Below, one piece after another: positions 46,736-55,646 of a stretch of DNA of 64,000 bases. A program made the translations under genes and the position numbers. The DNA is from Rhizobium mesoamericanum STM3625. GTDB taxonomy: Bacteria; Pseudomonadota; Alphaproteobacteria; Rhizobiales; Rhizobiaceae. The stretch spans positions 3,188,732-3,252,731 of the forward strand of contig NZ_HF536772.1 of NCBI RefSeq assembly GCF_000312665.1, in the 5' to 3' direction. The first letter of the stretch is position 1. Every line of letters starts with the position of its first letter. Below the pieces are notes generated by a model. That model was given only the letters and a program-made list of their open reading frames with translations. It searched no databases and was not told the DNA's origin.

Positions 46736-46749
46736 TTGATCTGGATCAA
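46736..46749. promoter_or_regulatory. FNR/FixK-type box before the Crp/Fnr gene
   Basis: TTGATCTGGATCAA is a perfect FNR-type palindrome (TTGAT-N4-ATCAA). It lies 77-90 bp upstream of the Crp/Fnr start at 46658. The regulator's own E-xx-S-R recognition helix suits this sequence, so autoregulation is possible, as is control by another FnrN/FixK protein. Confidence 0.75.
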
Positions 46750-46764
46750 ATGACAGCCAAATAA

Positions 46765-46789
46765 AAAAGCCGGGTGGCACCCGGCTTTT
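46765..46789 (-). terminator. Terminator of the RND efflux operon
   Basis: AAAAGCCGGGTGGCACCCGGCTTTT folds into a 10-bp stem, followed on the minus strand by TTTATTT. It lies just beyond the RND gene stop at 46800. Confidence 0.9.
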
Positions 46790-46799
46790 GGTTGAGTGG

Positions 46800-49700
46800 C
46801 TACTCGGCTGCGAAAGGTGGAAGGCGCACGACGTTGCCCGACTTGCCGCGCTTTTCCTCGGGCTTCTCGATTGCGGTCACCCGCCCTTCGAGAGCGCCAA
46901 CGGCCTGCGTCAGCTCTTCGCGGGACATTGCCAGATCCTCCTTGTCCTTCTTGCCCACAAGGCGACCGAAAAGCCAGCCGAGCAAGCGGGAGAGATCGTC
47001 CATGATCAGGAAGAATGAGGGCACGACGACCAGCGAAAGAACGGTCGACACGATGATGCCGCCGATCACCGCAATCGCCATCGGAGCGCGGAACGAGCCG
47101 CCTTCGCCGACGCCGAGCGCCGACGGCAGCATGCCTGCCGACATCGCAATGGACGTCATGATGATCGGCCGGGCGCGCTTGCGGCCCGCCTCGACCATGG
47201 CTTCCACGCGTTCCATGCCGCGATGGCGCATCTCGATCGCGAAATCGACGAGGAGGATCGCATTCTTCGTGACGATGCCCATCAGCATAAGGATACCGAT
47301 CATCACCGGCATCGAGAGCGGGTTCTGGGTGACCAGCAGTCCGACTGCCACGCCGCCGATCGCAAGCGGCAGCGAGAACAGGATGGTGAAGGGCTGAATC
47401 ACGTCCTTGAAGAGGAGGATCAGCACGGTCAACACCAGCATCAGGCCCATCAACATGGCATTGACGAAGCTCTGCTGCATTTCGGCCTGAACCTTCGTGT
47501 CGCCGCTCTCGGCGAGCTGGACGGTCGTAGGAAGATTTGCTTCCTTGACGATCTGACGGAACCGGGCGGATGCCGTATCGAGTGCGACGCCCTGCGGCAG
47601 GTCGGATCCGATCGCGACAACGCGGTAGCGGTTGTTGCGCTTGATCGAGCTGACGCCCTCCGAATAGTCAATATCGGCGACGGTGGAAAGCGGCACGGTG
47701 CCGCCGCTTGCGGTCTGGATCTTCAATGCCCGCAGGGCGGCAAGATCGCGGCGCATGTTGAGCGACGCCTGTACCCGGATCGGAATCTGGCGATCATCCA
47801 GGTTGATCTTGGCGAGGGCCGCATCGATGTCACCGATGGTGGCGACGCGGATGGTCTCGGAGATCTGTTGCGGAGTGATGCCAAGGCGGGCAGCCTGGTC
47901 CTTGCGAGGACGAACCTGAAGCTCAGGACGGGGCAGGGCGCCCTCGGCGCTGACGTTTGCCAGCAGCGGATCGGCACGCAGCTTTGCCTCAAGGATGCCG
48001 ACGGCGTCGTTCAGGTCCTTCTCGTTCTTCGAAAGGAAGTTGAACGACAGGTCGCGCTCTCCGCGGTCGTTGAGTTTCAGAATGCGTACATCGGGGATAT
48101 GGTGGAGTTTGGCGAAGACCTCCTTCTCGATATCCCACTGTGGCCGAACGCGGCCCTTTGGCTCCACCTTCGGCAGATGTGGTCCGATGATCGGGAGACC
48201 GCCGAGGAAGTTATCGACCAGTTTCTTCGAAAGCCTCTGGTCAAGCTTATCGAGCGTGAGCGTTACGGTTGCGCGACGCAGTTCGAGGTCACCCTTCGGC
48301 GATGCGCCGCCAAGGACAAAGACGCTCTCAACGCCATCGATATCTTTTACGTCCTTATAGATTGCATCCGTCGTCGCTTCGGTATCCTCAAGGGTCGCGT
48401 TCGGCGGCAACTCGACAGACAGGACGATGCGCGACGCATCTTCCGGCGGAAGGAAGCTGCCGGGCACTTGCGCAAGCAGCATGACGGAGCCGATGAGAAA
48501 GCCGATCGCCGCGATCAGCGTCAGGTAGCGCGTCCACCAACGCCGAGTCGTGGCGCGCACAAGTCTCGTATAGCCGCGGAAGAAGAGACCATCATTGTCG
48601 TGATGGTCTTCGATGCCGTCTTCGGCACGCATCAGGTAGGCGGCCATCATCGGCGTGATAAGGCGTGCCACCATGAGTGAGAAGAAGACCGAGAAGGCAA
48701 CCGTCAAACCAAACTGGATGAAGTACTGGCCGGGAATGCCGGGCATGAAGGAGACCGGCACGAAGACGGCAATGATCGTGAAGGTCGTGGCGATGACGGC
48801 GAGGCCGATTTCGTCAGCGGCCTCAATGGCCGCGCGATAGGGCGTCTTGCCCATCTTGATATGGCGGGCAATGTTCTCGATCTCAACGATCGCATCGTCG
48901 ACGAGAATACCCGTTGCGAGCGTCAGAGCCAGGAAGCTGACCAGGTTCAGCGAGAAGCCCATCAGGTCCATGATCCAGAACGTCGGGATCGCAGACAGAG
49001 GCAGCGCGATCGCCGAAATCAGCGTTGCGCGCCAGTTCCGCAGAAACAGGAAGACGACGACGATGGCAAGCAATGCGCCTTCGATCAGTGTATCGATGGC
49101 GGCTTCATAGTTTCCGTAGGTGAAGTAGACGGAGTCACTGATCAGCTCGATGCCGACGTTCGGGTTCTCGGCCCGAACTTTGTCGAGGCTCTTGGCGACA
49201 GTCTGCGCAACACTGACTTCACTGGCGCCCTTCGAGCGGAACACGCCGAAGGTGACAACGGGCGTATCATCGAAGCGCGAGAATGACTTCGGCTCCTGAT
49301 AGGTGTCCTTGATGGCGCCAAGGTCGGACAGCTTGACGAAACGACCGTTCGGCAGCGCGATCGTAGTGTTGGCGAGTTCCGCGACATTGCGGGCATCGCC
49401 GAGCACGCGGATTGCCTGCTCGCTGCCCGCCACTTGGCCGCGGCCGGAGCCGAGATCGACGTTGGTGCCTCGCAACTGTTGGTTCACGCTCGCTGCGGTA
49501 ATGCCGTGGGCATTGAGCTTGTCGGGGTTTAGCTCGATGCGTACTTCGCGTTCGGCACCGCCATAACGATCCACGCGGCCGATACCAGCCTGCCCCTGAA
49601 GGGCGCGCTTGATCGTGTCATCGACGAACCAGGAAAGCTCTTCGAGTGTCATATCGGGCGAGGAGACCGCGAAGGTCTGGATCGCCTGGCCTTCGACATC

Positions 49701-50093
49701 GACCTTGGACACGATCGGCTCTTCGACGTTTGCCGGCAGGTCGCTGCGGATGCGGTCGATCGCATCCTTGGTGTCCTGAACAGCCTGCTCGGTTGGCACT
49801 TCCATGCGGAACATGACGACCGTCTGCGACTGGCCATCTGTCACCGTCGACTGGATCTCATCGATGCCTGTTATACTGGCAACGGCGTCCTCGATCTCCT
49901 TCGTCACCTGTGTCTCGAGCTCGGCGGGCGAAGCGCCGCTTTGCGTGACGACAATGGAAACGAGCGGAACGTCGATGTTCGGAAAGCGCGTGATCGGCAG
50001 CTTATTAAAGGACTGAATGCCGACGAAAAGCAGAAGTGCAAACGCCAAAAGCGGCGCGACTGGATTTCGAATAGACCAGGCTGAAAAGTTCAT
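46800..50093 (-). CDS. RND-family multidrug efflux transporter, inner-membrane subunit
   Basis: The 1097-residue proton-driven pump has twelve membrane segments in two repeats and two large periplasmic loops. MNFSAWSIRNPVAPLLAFALLLFVG is helix 1, and ALTLATGILVDDAIVEIENIARH includes the helix-4 motif with paired aspartates (DD) that carry protons. It resembles AcrB/MexB-type hydrophobe pumps (HAE1). The starting ATG at 50093 follows GAGAGAC. It lies 10 bp from its adaptor gene and shares its transcript. There is no outer-membrane channel gene here, so a TolC encoded elsewhere must be used. Substrates cannot be named. Confidence 0.93.
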   Translation of the reverse strand: MNFSAWSIRNPVAPLLAFALLLFVGIQSFNKLPITRFPNIDVPLVSIVVTQSGASPAELETQVTKEIEDAVASITGIDEIQSTVTDGQSQTVVMFRMEVPTEQAVQDTKDAIDRIRSDLPANVEEPIVSKVDVEGQAIQTFAVSSPDMTLEELSWFVDDTIKRALQGQAGIGRVDRYGGAEREVRIELNPDKLNAHGITAASVNQQLRGTNVDLGSGRGQVAGSEQAIRVLGDARNVAELANTTIALPNGRFVKLSDLGAIKDTYQEPKSFSRFDDTPVVTFGVFRSKGASEVSVAQTVAKSLDKVRAENPNVGIELISDSVYFTYGNYEAAIDTLIEGALLAIVVVFLFLRNWRATLISAIALPLSAIPTFWIMDLMGFSLNLVSFLALTLATGILVDDAIVEIENIARHIKMGKTPYRAAIEAADEIGLAVIATTFTIIAVFVPVSFMPGIPGQYFIQFGLTVAFSVFFSLMVARLITPMMAAYLMRAEDGIEDHHDNDGLFFRGYTRLVRATTRRWWTRYLTLIAAIGFLIGSVMLLAQVPGSFLPPEDASRIVLSVELPPNATLEDTEATTDAIYKDVKDIDGVESVFVLGGASPKGDLELRRATVTLTLDKLDQRLSKKLVDNFLGGLPIIGPHLPKVEPKGRVRPQWDIEKEVFAKLHHIPDVRILKLNDRGERDLSFNFLSKNEKDLNDAVGILEAKLRADPLLANVSAEGALPRPELQVRPRKDQAARLGITPQQISETIRVATIGDIDAALAKINLDDRQIPIRVQASLNMRRDLAALRALKIQTASGGTVPLSTVADIDYSEGVSSIKRNNRYRVVAIGSDLPQGVALDTASARFRQIVKEANLPTTVQLAESGDTKVQAEMQQSFVNAMLMGLMLVLTVLILLFKDVIQPFTILFSLPLAIGGVAVGLLVTQNPLSMPVMIGILMLMGIVTKNAILLVDFAIEMRHRGMERVEAMVEAGRKRARPIIMTSIAMSAGMLPSALGVGEGGSFRAPMAIAVIGGIIVSTVLSLVVVPSFFLIMDDLSRLLGWLFGRLVGKKDKEDLAMSREELTQAVGALEGRVTAIEKPEEKRGKSGNVVRLPPFAAE

Positions 50094-50103
50094 CGGTCGT
50101 CTC

Positions 50104-51294
50104 TCAGTTGGAAGCCGGTGGCTGTTCATGTACCGGCGTGATGCGGTCGCCATCGCGGACATAGGCGCCCGCCTTGGCTACGACTTCGTCGCCGGCTTTC
50201 AATCCCTTTACTATCTCAACATAGGCACCGTCCTGGATGCCGGTCACCACCTCGGCGAACTTGACGACGCCGTTCTCGACTTTACGAGCGGAGGATCCCT
50301 CATTGCCGCTCAATACGGCTGACACTGGCAATGCCACGTTCTGTGCGGTGCGTACGACGATGTCAGCGCTGCCGTACATACCGGAACGGGCCTTGCTGCT
50401 GTCGTCGATCAGGATATGGACAAGACCAAGGCGCGTGAGCGGATCGACCGTCGGCGAGACCAAGCGTACGGAGCCAGTAATCTTCTCGCGGCTACCCGAG
50501 AGCGAAAGTGTTGCCTTCTGACCGGGCTCGATCTTGACAATGTCACTTTCGCCAACTTCGGCAACCAGTTCGATCTTGTCGTCGCGAATGATCGTGAATA
50601 GTGGATCGCCGGTACCGAGCGCAATCGCGCCAACCTTGGCATTCTTGGCGGCCACCGTGCCGCCGACTGGTGTCTTAACGTCGGTGCGCGCCAGCTTCAG
50701 ATCCGCATCGGCGATCTGGCTTTCGGTGACCTTGATGTCGGCAATCGCCACCTGGATCGCCTGCTGTGCAGAATCGACGCGCGCGTTGGCCGACGCCGCT
50801 GCAGCATCCGCCTGCTCGACAGTTGCCGTGGAAACCGTGCCCTTCTTGCCCATTTCCTGGGCGCGCGCCTGCTGTTGGCGCGCCTGCTCCGCATTCGCCT
50901 GCGCTTCGATGAGCTGCGCGCGAAGCTGTGCGAGGCTTGCCTCGTTCTTGGCTTTTGTGGCCTGCATCTGGCTCTTCTGCAGGATGAGTGCGTCGTCGTT
51001 CAGCGTCGCAAGCTTGCTCTCCGCCTGAACCTTGTCGCCAACGTCGGCATTCAGGGTACGGATCGACAGTCCTTCGACCTGTGGCTGTATGTAGACTTCC
51101 TCGACAGGCTTGACCGTACCGGTCGCAACGACGCGGTCAACCAGCGTGCGGGTTGACGCCTTGGTCACTACGATGGCCGGCAGGTTCTGCTGCGGCTTTG
51201 TAACCGGCTGTTCCTGGGCAAATGCCGCCGAGGCAACAGCTGCCGCGATCAGCAGCGTGGAGGCGCGAAGTATCTTAACAGGCGTACGTGCCAT
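50104..51294 (-). CDS. RND efflux periplasmic adaptor (membrane fusion protein)
   Basis: The 396-residue protein has a signal peptide (residues 1-26, LLIAAAVASAAFAQ). It then has the adaptor order: barrel-sandwich half (VEEVYIQPQVEGLSIRTLNADVGDKVQ), a coiled-coil hairpin (AKNEASLAQLRAQLIEAQANAEQARQQQ), the second half (GGTVAAKNAKVGAIALGTGDPLFTI), and the beta-barrel with DKIELVAEVGESDIVKIEPG. It bridges the RND pump to an outer-membrane channel. It is the first gene of the two-gene efflux operon. A near-perfect FNR-type box lies 218 bp upstream. Confidence 0.92.
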   Translation of the reverse strand: MARTPVKILRASTLLIAAAVASAAFAQEQPVTKPQQNLPAIVVTKASTRTLVDRVVATGTVKPVEEVYIQPQVEGLSIRTLNADVGDKVQAESKLATLNDDALILQKSQMQATKAKNEASLAQLRAQLIEAQANAEQARQQQARAQEMGKKGTVSTATVEQADAAAASANARVDSAQQAIQVAIADIKVTESQIADADLKLARTDVKTPVGGTVAAKNAKVGAIALGTGDPLFTIIRDDKIELVAEVGESDIVKIEPGQKATLSLSGSREKITGSVRLVSPTVDPLTRLGLVHILIDDSSKARSGMYGSADIVVRTAQNVALPVSAVLSGNEGSSARKVENGVVKFAEVVTGIQDGAYVEIVKGLKAGDEVVAKAGAYVRDGDRITPVHEQPPASN

Positions 51295-51511
51295 GCGTCG
51301 TTATCCAGTTTGCTCGGCCAGGCTCGCGCGTCGTCCACGTCGCGAATGGCCAGTTCCCATAGAGTGTTCTCAGAAGTATTTCTGCTCTTTTGCCGACACC
51401 TACTTAAGAAGTCCCTCATCCGGCAAAATTCGGCTTTTACGTGGTAGCTATTTGCCCATCGCGCAAGTCCGGCGGAAAATAATTCCTCATTCGAACACAA
51501 TAATTACCATT

Positions 51512-51525
51512 GTGATGCAGATCAA
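51512..51525. promoter_or_regulatory. FNR-like box upstream of the efflux operon
   Basis: The + strand reads GTGAT-GCAG-ATCAA and the efflux strand TTGAT-CTGC-ATCAC, one base off the TTGAT-N4-ATCAA consensus. It is about 218 bp before the adaptor ATG at 51294. Confidence 0.45.
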
Positions 51526-51644
51526 TCACTGCGCGGTTATGCAAGCATTCCGTTAGTTGATCGTGCATCGTCGCTATGACGTGCGAGCAACGCCCGATGC
51601 GACATCAACGGCGAAACTTCTTAGTAATAAATAGCAAAAAAGTG

Positions 51645-51673
51645 AAAAACGCGCGGAAGTTCCGCGCGTTTCG
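51645..51673 (-). terminator. Terminator of the pyrimidine-type ABC operon
   Basis: A 12-bp inverted repeat, AAACGCGCGGAA and TTCCGCGCGTTT, with minimal spacing is followed on the minus strand by TTCACTTTTTT. It lies 18 bp beyond the stop codon of the binding-protein gene. Confidence 0.85.
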
Positions 51674-51690
51674 TATCTTGTCGTTGCCGA

Positions 51691-52662
51691 TTACTTGGAT
51701 GCAGCGTCCGTGATGTCGTGCGTCCAGGCGCCTGCAGGCTCCTTTTTGATGATCTTCTGGTCGAGGAGGGCCTTGGCCGTGCGGTCGTAAAGCGTCGTGT
51801 CGAGCTTGCCCGTGCCGTCGCCGATCAGCTTGGCGACTTCGCCCATCATGACCTTCTGGTGGTGTTCGTCTTGGCCGCCGGCGTCGACGACGATTTCGGC
51901 AGCTTCATCGGGGTTCGCGGTTGCGTATTTCCAGCCCTTCATCGAAGCCTTGACGAACTTGACCATTTTCTCCTTGAAGGCCGGGTCTTTCAGCTTGTCT
52001 TCCAAGGCATAAAGACCGTCTTCGAGAAGGTCGTTGCCCATGGCGGTATAGTTGAAGACGATGAGGTCTTCCGGCTTGAAGCCAGCGTCGATTGCCTGCC
52101 AGTATTCATTGTAGGTCATGACCGAGATGCAGTCGGCCTGCTTCTGAAGCAGCGGCTGCACGTCGAAGCTCTGCTTCAGCACCGTTACGCCATCTTTGCC
52201 GCCGTCGGTCTTCAGACCGAGCTTGTTCATCCAGGCGAAGAACGGGTATTCGTTACCGAAGAACCAGACGCCCAGCGTATGCCCCTTGAAATCGGCCTCG
52301 GTCTTGATCGGGCCGTCCTTGCGGCAGATCATTTCCATACCCGATTTCTGGAAGGGCTGGGCGATATTGACGAGGGGAACGCCTTTTTCGCGGGCGACAA
52401 GCGCGCCACCCATCCAGTCGACGATGACGTCGGCACCGCCGCCGGCGATCACCTGTTCGGGCGCGATGTCAGGGCCGCCCGGCTTTATGGTGACGTCGAG
52501 GCCTTCTTCCTCGTAATAGCCCTTTTCCTTGGCGACGTAGTAGCCCGCGAACTGCGATTGAGTCACCCACTTGAGCTGCAGCGTCACCTTGTCGGCAGCC
52601 ATGGCTTGGGCTGCTGCAAGCGACATCGCGCTCGCCATCATCGCAATAATCAGTTTTTTCAT
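51691..52662 (-). CDS. NMT1/THI5-type ABC transporter substrate-binding protein
   Basis: The 323-residue periplasmic protein has a signal peptide (about residues 1-22, MMASAMSLAAAQAMA). It then has the NMT1-like pattern KVTLQLKWVTQSQFAGYYVAKEKGYYEEEGLDV, typical of receptors for pyrimidine-related compounds. WMGGALVAREKGVPLVNIAQPFQ and LGVWFFGNEYPFFAWMNKLG are also present. Members bind hydroxymethylpyrimidine, riboflavin or related heterocycles; here the neighbouring dihydropyrimidinase suggests pyrimidines or hydantoins. It is the promoter-distal gene of the ABC operon. The ligand is inferred. Confidence 0.87.
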   Translation of the reverse strand: MKKLIIAMMASAMSLAAAQAMAADKVTLQLKWVTQSQFAGYYVAKEKGYYEEEGLDVTIKPGGPDIAPEQVIAGGGADVIVDWMGGALVAREKGVPLVNIAQPFQKSGMEMICRKDGPIKTEADFKGHTLGVWFFGNEYPFFAWMNKLGLKTDGGKDGVTVLKQSFDVQPLLQKQADCISVMTYNEYWQAIDAGFKPEDLIVFNYTAMGNDLLEDGLYALEDKLKDPAFKEKMVKFVKASMKGWKYATANPDEAAEIVVDAGGQDEHHQKVMMGEVAKLIGDGTGKLDTTLYDRTAKALLDQKIIKKEPAGAWTHDITDAASK

Positions 52663-52717
52663 TTTCTTTTCCCTCTGAAGTTATGCCCCAATCCCATTCG
52701 CGGGAATAAAGCGACGC

Positions 52718-53845
52718 CTAGCCACCACGGATAGACGGATGCCAGAAAGTCACCGCCCTTTCGGCAAGGGCGACGACGCCATAGAAGATCGAACCGACCA
52801 GCGCCGCGACAGCGATTTCGGCCCAGACCATGTCGACATTCATGCGCCCGATCTCGGTGGAGATGCGAAAGCCCATACCGACGATCGGCGTACCAAAGAA
52901 CTCCGCGACGATGGCACCGATCAGCGCCAGCGTCGAGTTGATCTTCAATGCATTGAAAATGAAAGGCATCGCCGCCGGAAGCCGGAGCTTCAGGAGTGTC
53001 TGCCAGTAGTTCGAAGCGTAGGTTTGCATCAGATCGCGTTCCATCGGACCGGATGCAGCGAGGCCGGCGACCGTGTTCACCAGCATCGGGAAGAAGGTCA
53101 TAATGATGACGACGGCAGCCTTCGACTGCCAGTCGAAGCCGAACCACATCACCATGATCGGCGCGACGCCGATGATCGGAAGCGCAGATACCATGTTTCC
53201 GATCGGCAGCAGGCCACGACGCAGGAAGGCGAGGCGGTCGGCGAGGATCGCGACGACAAAGCCTGCACCACAGCCAATAATGTAACCGGCAAATACTGCC
53301 TTGAAGATCGTCTGACGGACGTCGTCTGCCAGGATCGGCAGCGAAGTGGCGATCCTCGTACCAATGGCGCTCGGCGGCGGCAGCAGGACGAAAGGAATGC
53401 CGGCGCCGCGTGTCAGGGCTTCCCAAAGGATCAGAATCCAGGCGCCGAAGATCGCCGGGATCAGCAGCCGCAGGCTCGTACGGCCGAAACTTGAATACGG
53501 CGTCATTGCCGAAAGTTCGGTAACGCAGCGCCAGGCAAGCAGCCAGCTGGCGGCCATCAGCAGGAAGAAGGACTTCGTTGCCAAACCCTCGTTTCCGGTC
53601 ACCCCGGCGAGGAGAACCCATGCCGCCCAGTGCGCACCAATCAGCAGAACGGCAGCAATATACGGCTTCGGCAAGGACGAGAAGGAAACGAAGGCGAGGG
53701 CGACGATCAGCGCGATCGTGAGGCCTACCGTCATTGACGACACCGGATCCGGTGCGCCTTCGGCCATTATCGGCAGGGTGATGATCGCAATCGCCGTCAG
53801 CACCAAGGCAAGAACACCCTGCCAGGAGAAGGACATCTGGTTCAT
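52718..53845 (-). CDS. ABC transporter permease (NMT1-type system), second permease
   Basis: The 375-residue protein has two N-terminal segments of four to five helices, longer than ordinary permeases, then a standard BPD-type core: ADDVRQTIFKAVFAGYIIGCGAGFVVAILAD. The coupling loop is YASNYWQTLLKLRLPAAMPFIFNALK. It begins 4 bp inside the stop of the first permease gene (ATGA overlap), so the two are translationally coupled. Together they form the membrane channel. Regulation comes from upstream of the ATPase gene. Confidence 0.9.
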   Translation of the reverse strand: MNQMSFSWQGVLALVLTAIAIITLPIMAEGAPDPVSSMTVGLTIALIVALAFVSFSSLPKPYIAAVLLIGAHWAAWVLLAGVTGNEGLATKSFFLLMAASWLLAWRCVTELSAMTPYSSFGRTSLRLLIPAIFGAWILILWEALTRGAGIPFVLLPPPSAIGTRIATSLPILADDVRQTIFKAVFAGYIIGCGAGFVVAILADRLAFLRRGLLPIGNMVSALPIIGVAPIMVMWFGFDWQSKAAVVIIMTFFPMLVNTVAGLAASGPMERDLMQTYASNYWQTLLKLRLPAAMPFIFNALKINSTLALIGAIVAEFFGTPIVGMGFRISTEIGRMNVDMVWAEIAVAALVGSIFYGVVALAERAVTFWHPSIRGG

Positions 53846-54726
53846 GCCTGCCTCCCCCCCATCGAACGGTCAACGATTTTGGCAACAAGACCGACGATGG
53901 CAACGAGGCTTGCGGCCAGCACGGAGCCCGCAACGAGGGCCGCCCAAATGTCGATCGTCTGGCTGTAATAGGAGCCAGCGAGCAGCTTCGAGCCGATGCC
54001 GGCAACGGCGCCGGTCGGAAGCTCGCCGACGATAGCGCCGACCAGGCTTGCGGCGATCGCGACCTTCATCGAGGTGAAGAGAAAGGGTACGGAGGCCGGA
54101 ACGCGCAGCTTCCAGAAGGTCTGCGAGGGTGTCGCGTTATAGGTCCGCATCAGGTCGAGAAACATGACCTCCGGCGAACGAAGGCCCTTGACCATGCCGA
54201 CTGTGACCGGGAAGAAGGAGAGGTAGGTCGAGATCAGTGCCTTCGGGATCAGGCCGGTGATGTTGATGGCGCCGAGGACGACGATCACCATCGGCGCGAT
54301 CGCCAGGATCGGTATGGTCTGCGAGGCGATGACCCAAGGCATGAGGCTGCGGTCAAGCGCCTTGATGTGAACGATGCCGACCGCGATCACGATGCCGAGC
54401 AGCGTGCCAAAGCCGAAACCCAAAAGCGTCGACGAGAGGGTGACCCAGCTGTGGTAGACGAGGCTGCGATTGCTAGAAAGCTTGCGCAGGAAAGTGTTTT
54501 CGAAAACGTTCTGCATTACCTGATGCGGGGCCGGCAGCAGCGGCTTTGGTTGCGAAAGCGTCTTTTCGATGAATTCGATGGTTCCCGGCGTCTGGTTGGC
54601 ACGTTGATCCATGTCGCGTTGGAACGGTGCGTTCATGATGACGGCGGCGACATACCAGATCGCGATCAATATTAGGAGGATCGTGAGGACAGGGATGATC
54701 CTGTCTTTAAGAGAGTCGATCTTCAT
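53842..54726 (-). CDS. ABC transporter permease (NMT1-type system), first permease
   Basis: The 294-residue protein has one N-terminal helix (IIPVLTILLILIAIWYVAAVIM), then about 90 polar residues, and a BPD-type core of five helices: SWVTLSSTLLGFGFGTLLGIVIAVGIVH. The coupling loop is DLMRTYNATPSQTFWKLRVPASVPFLFTSMK, a classic EAA-like loop. It lies 36 bp after the ATPase gene and overlaps the second permease by 4 bp. Its role is transport of the same heterocyclic substrate. Sequence alone does not give the substrate. Confidence 0.9.
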   Translation of the reverse strand: MKIDSLKDRIIPVLTILLILIAIWYVAAVIMNAPFQRDMDQRANQTPGTIEFIEKTLSQPKPLLPAPHQVMQNVFENTFLRKLSSNRSLVYHSWVTLSSTLLGFGFGTLLGIVIAVGIVHIKALDRSLMPWVIASQTIPILAIAPMVIVVLGAINITGLIPKALISTYLSFFPVTVGMVKGLRSPEVMFLDLMRTYNATPSQTFWKLRVPASVPFLFTSMKVAIAASLVGAIVGELPTGAVAGIGSKLLAGSYYSQTIDIWAALVAGSVLAASLVAIVGLVAKIVDRSMGGRQA

Positions 54727-54762
54727 GAGCGCCCTCGCGCAACGGTCTCAGCCGCCAAAACC

Positions 54763-55617
54763 TCAATGCTCATAGCTGTGCCCCGCTCTCAGGCCCTCGC
54801 GCACGCGATGCGCGATTTCGAGGAACTCCGGCGTCTCGCGGATGTCCAGCGGTCGCTCCTTCGGAAGCGGTGAGTCGATAATGTCGGTCACGCGGCCCGG
54901 GCGAGGCGACATCACCACGATCTTCGTGGAGAGGTAAACCGCCTCGGGGATCGAGTGGGTGACGAAGCAGATCGTCTTGTTGGTGCGCGCCCAGAGCTTG
55001 AGAAGTTCCTCGTTCAGGTGGTCGCGGACGATTTCGTCAAGTGCGCCGAAGGGCTCGTCCATCAAAAGGAGGTCGGCATCGAAGGCGAGCGCGCGGGCGA
55101 TCGAGGCGCGCTGCTGCATGCCGCCGGAAAGCTGCCAAGGGAACTTTTTCTCGAAGCCCGTGAGATTGACGAGATCGAGCGCGTCGGCGATGCGTTTCTT
55201 CTGGTCAGCGGAGGCGTAGCCCATGATCTCGAGGGGGAGAGCGATGTTCTTCTCGATCGTACGCCACGGGTAGAGTGCCGGCGCCTGAAAGACATAGCCG
55301 TAGGCACGAGCTTTGCGAGCTTCCTCGGGCGTCATGCCATTGACGGTGATCTCGCCCGATGTTTTCCTTTCGAGATCGGCGATCACGCGCAGGAAAGTTG
55401 TCTTCCCGCAGCCTGACGGGCCGATGAAGGAGACAAAGTCGCCCTTGCGAACTTCGAGGTTGACGTTCGTCAGCGCCTGCACAGGAGCATCGCCTGCCTG
55501 ATAGGTCAGACAGAGATCCTTGGCGGATACGACGGAGGCAGCTTGCGTCAATGCTTGTGTATCCTGTTTTGCCCGCGCTTGCGCGGTTTGCGTGATAATA
55601 TGAGTAGCGGTTTTCAT
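54763..55617 (-). CDS. ABC transporter ATP-binding protein (NMT1-type system)
   Basis: The 284-residue ATPase has Walker A GPSGCGKTTF, Q-loop YVFQAPALYPW, signature LSGGMQQRASIARALAF, Walker B LLLMDEPFGALDEIVRD and H-loop VTHSIPEAVYLS, matching the TauB/SsuB/ThiZ class. The first 32 residues (MKTATHIITQTAQARAKQDT...) are an unusual extension. I start at 55617 (GGAAC upstream) instead of 55662. Its start lies only 29 bp from that of the divergent cupin gene. It is the first gene of the ATPase-permease-permease-receptor operon. Confidence 0.9.
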   Translation of the reverse strand: MKTATHIITQTAQARAKQDTQALTQAASVVSAKDLCLTYQAGDAPVQALTNVNLEVRKGDFVSFIGPSGCGKTTFLRVIADLERKTSGEITVNGMTPEEARKARAYGYVFQAPALYPWRTIEKNIALPLEIMGYASADQKKRIADALDLVNLTGFEKKFPWQLSGGMQQRASIARALAFDADLLLMDEPFGALDEIVRDHLNEELLKLWARTNKTICFVTHSIPEAVYLSTKIVVMSPRPGRVTDIIDSPLPKERPLDIRETPEFLEIAHRVREGLRAGHSYEH

Positions 55618-55646
55618 TGTTCCGGCAAGGTCCATGGAGGATGACG

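Larger units (their letters stand above)
51295..51690. other. Interval between the efflux operon and the ABC operon
   Basis: There is no gene in this 396-bp AT-rich stretch. Near its right end AAACGCGCGGAA/TTCCGCGCGTTT (51647-51671) followed on the minus strand by TTCACTTTTTT is a terminator for the ABC operon. An FNR-like box lies at 51512-51525. The rest presumably contains the efflux promoter. Confidence 0.6.
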
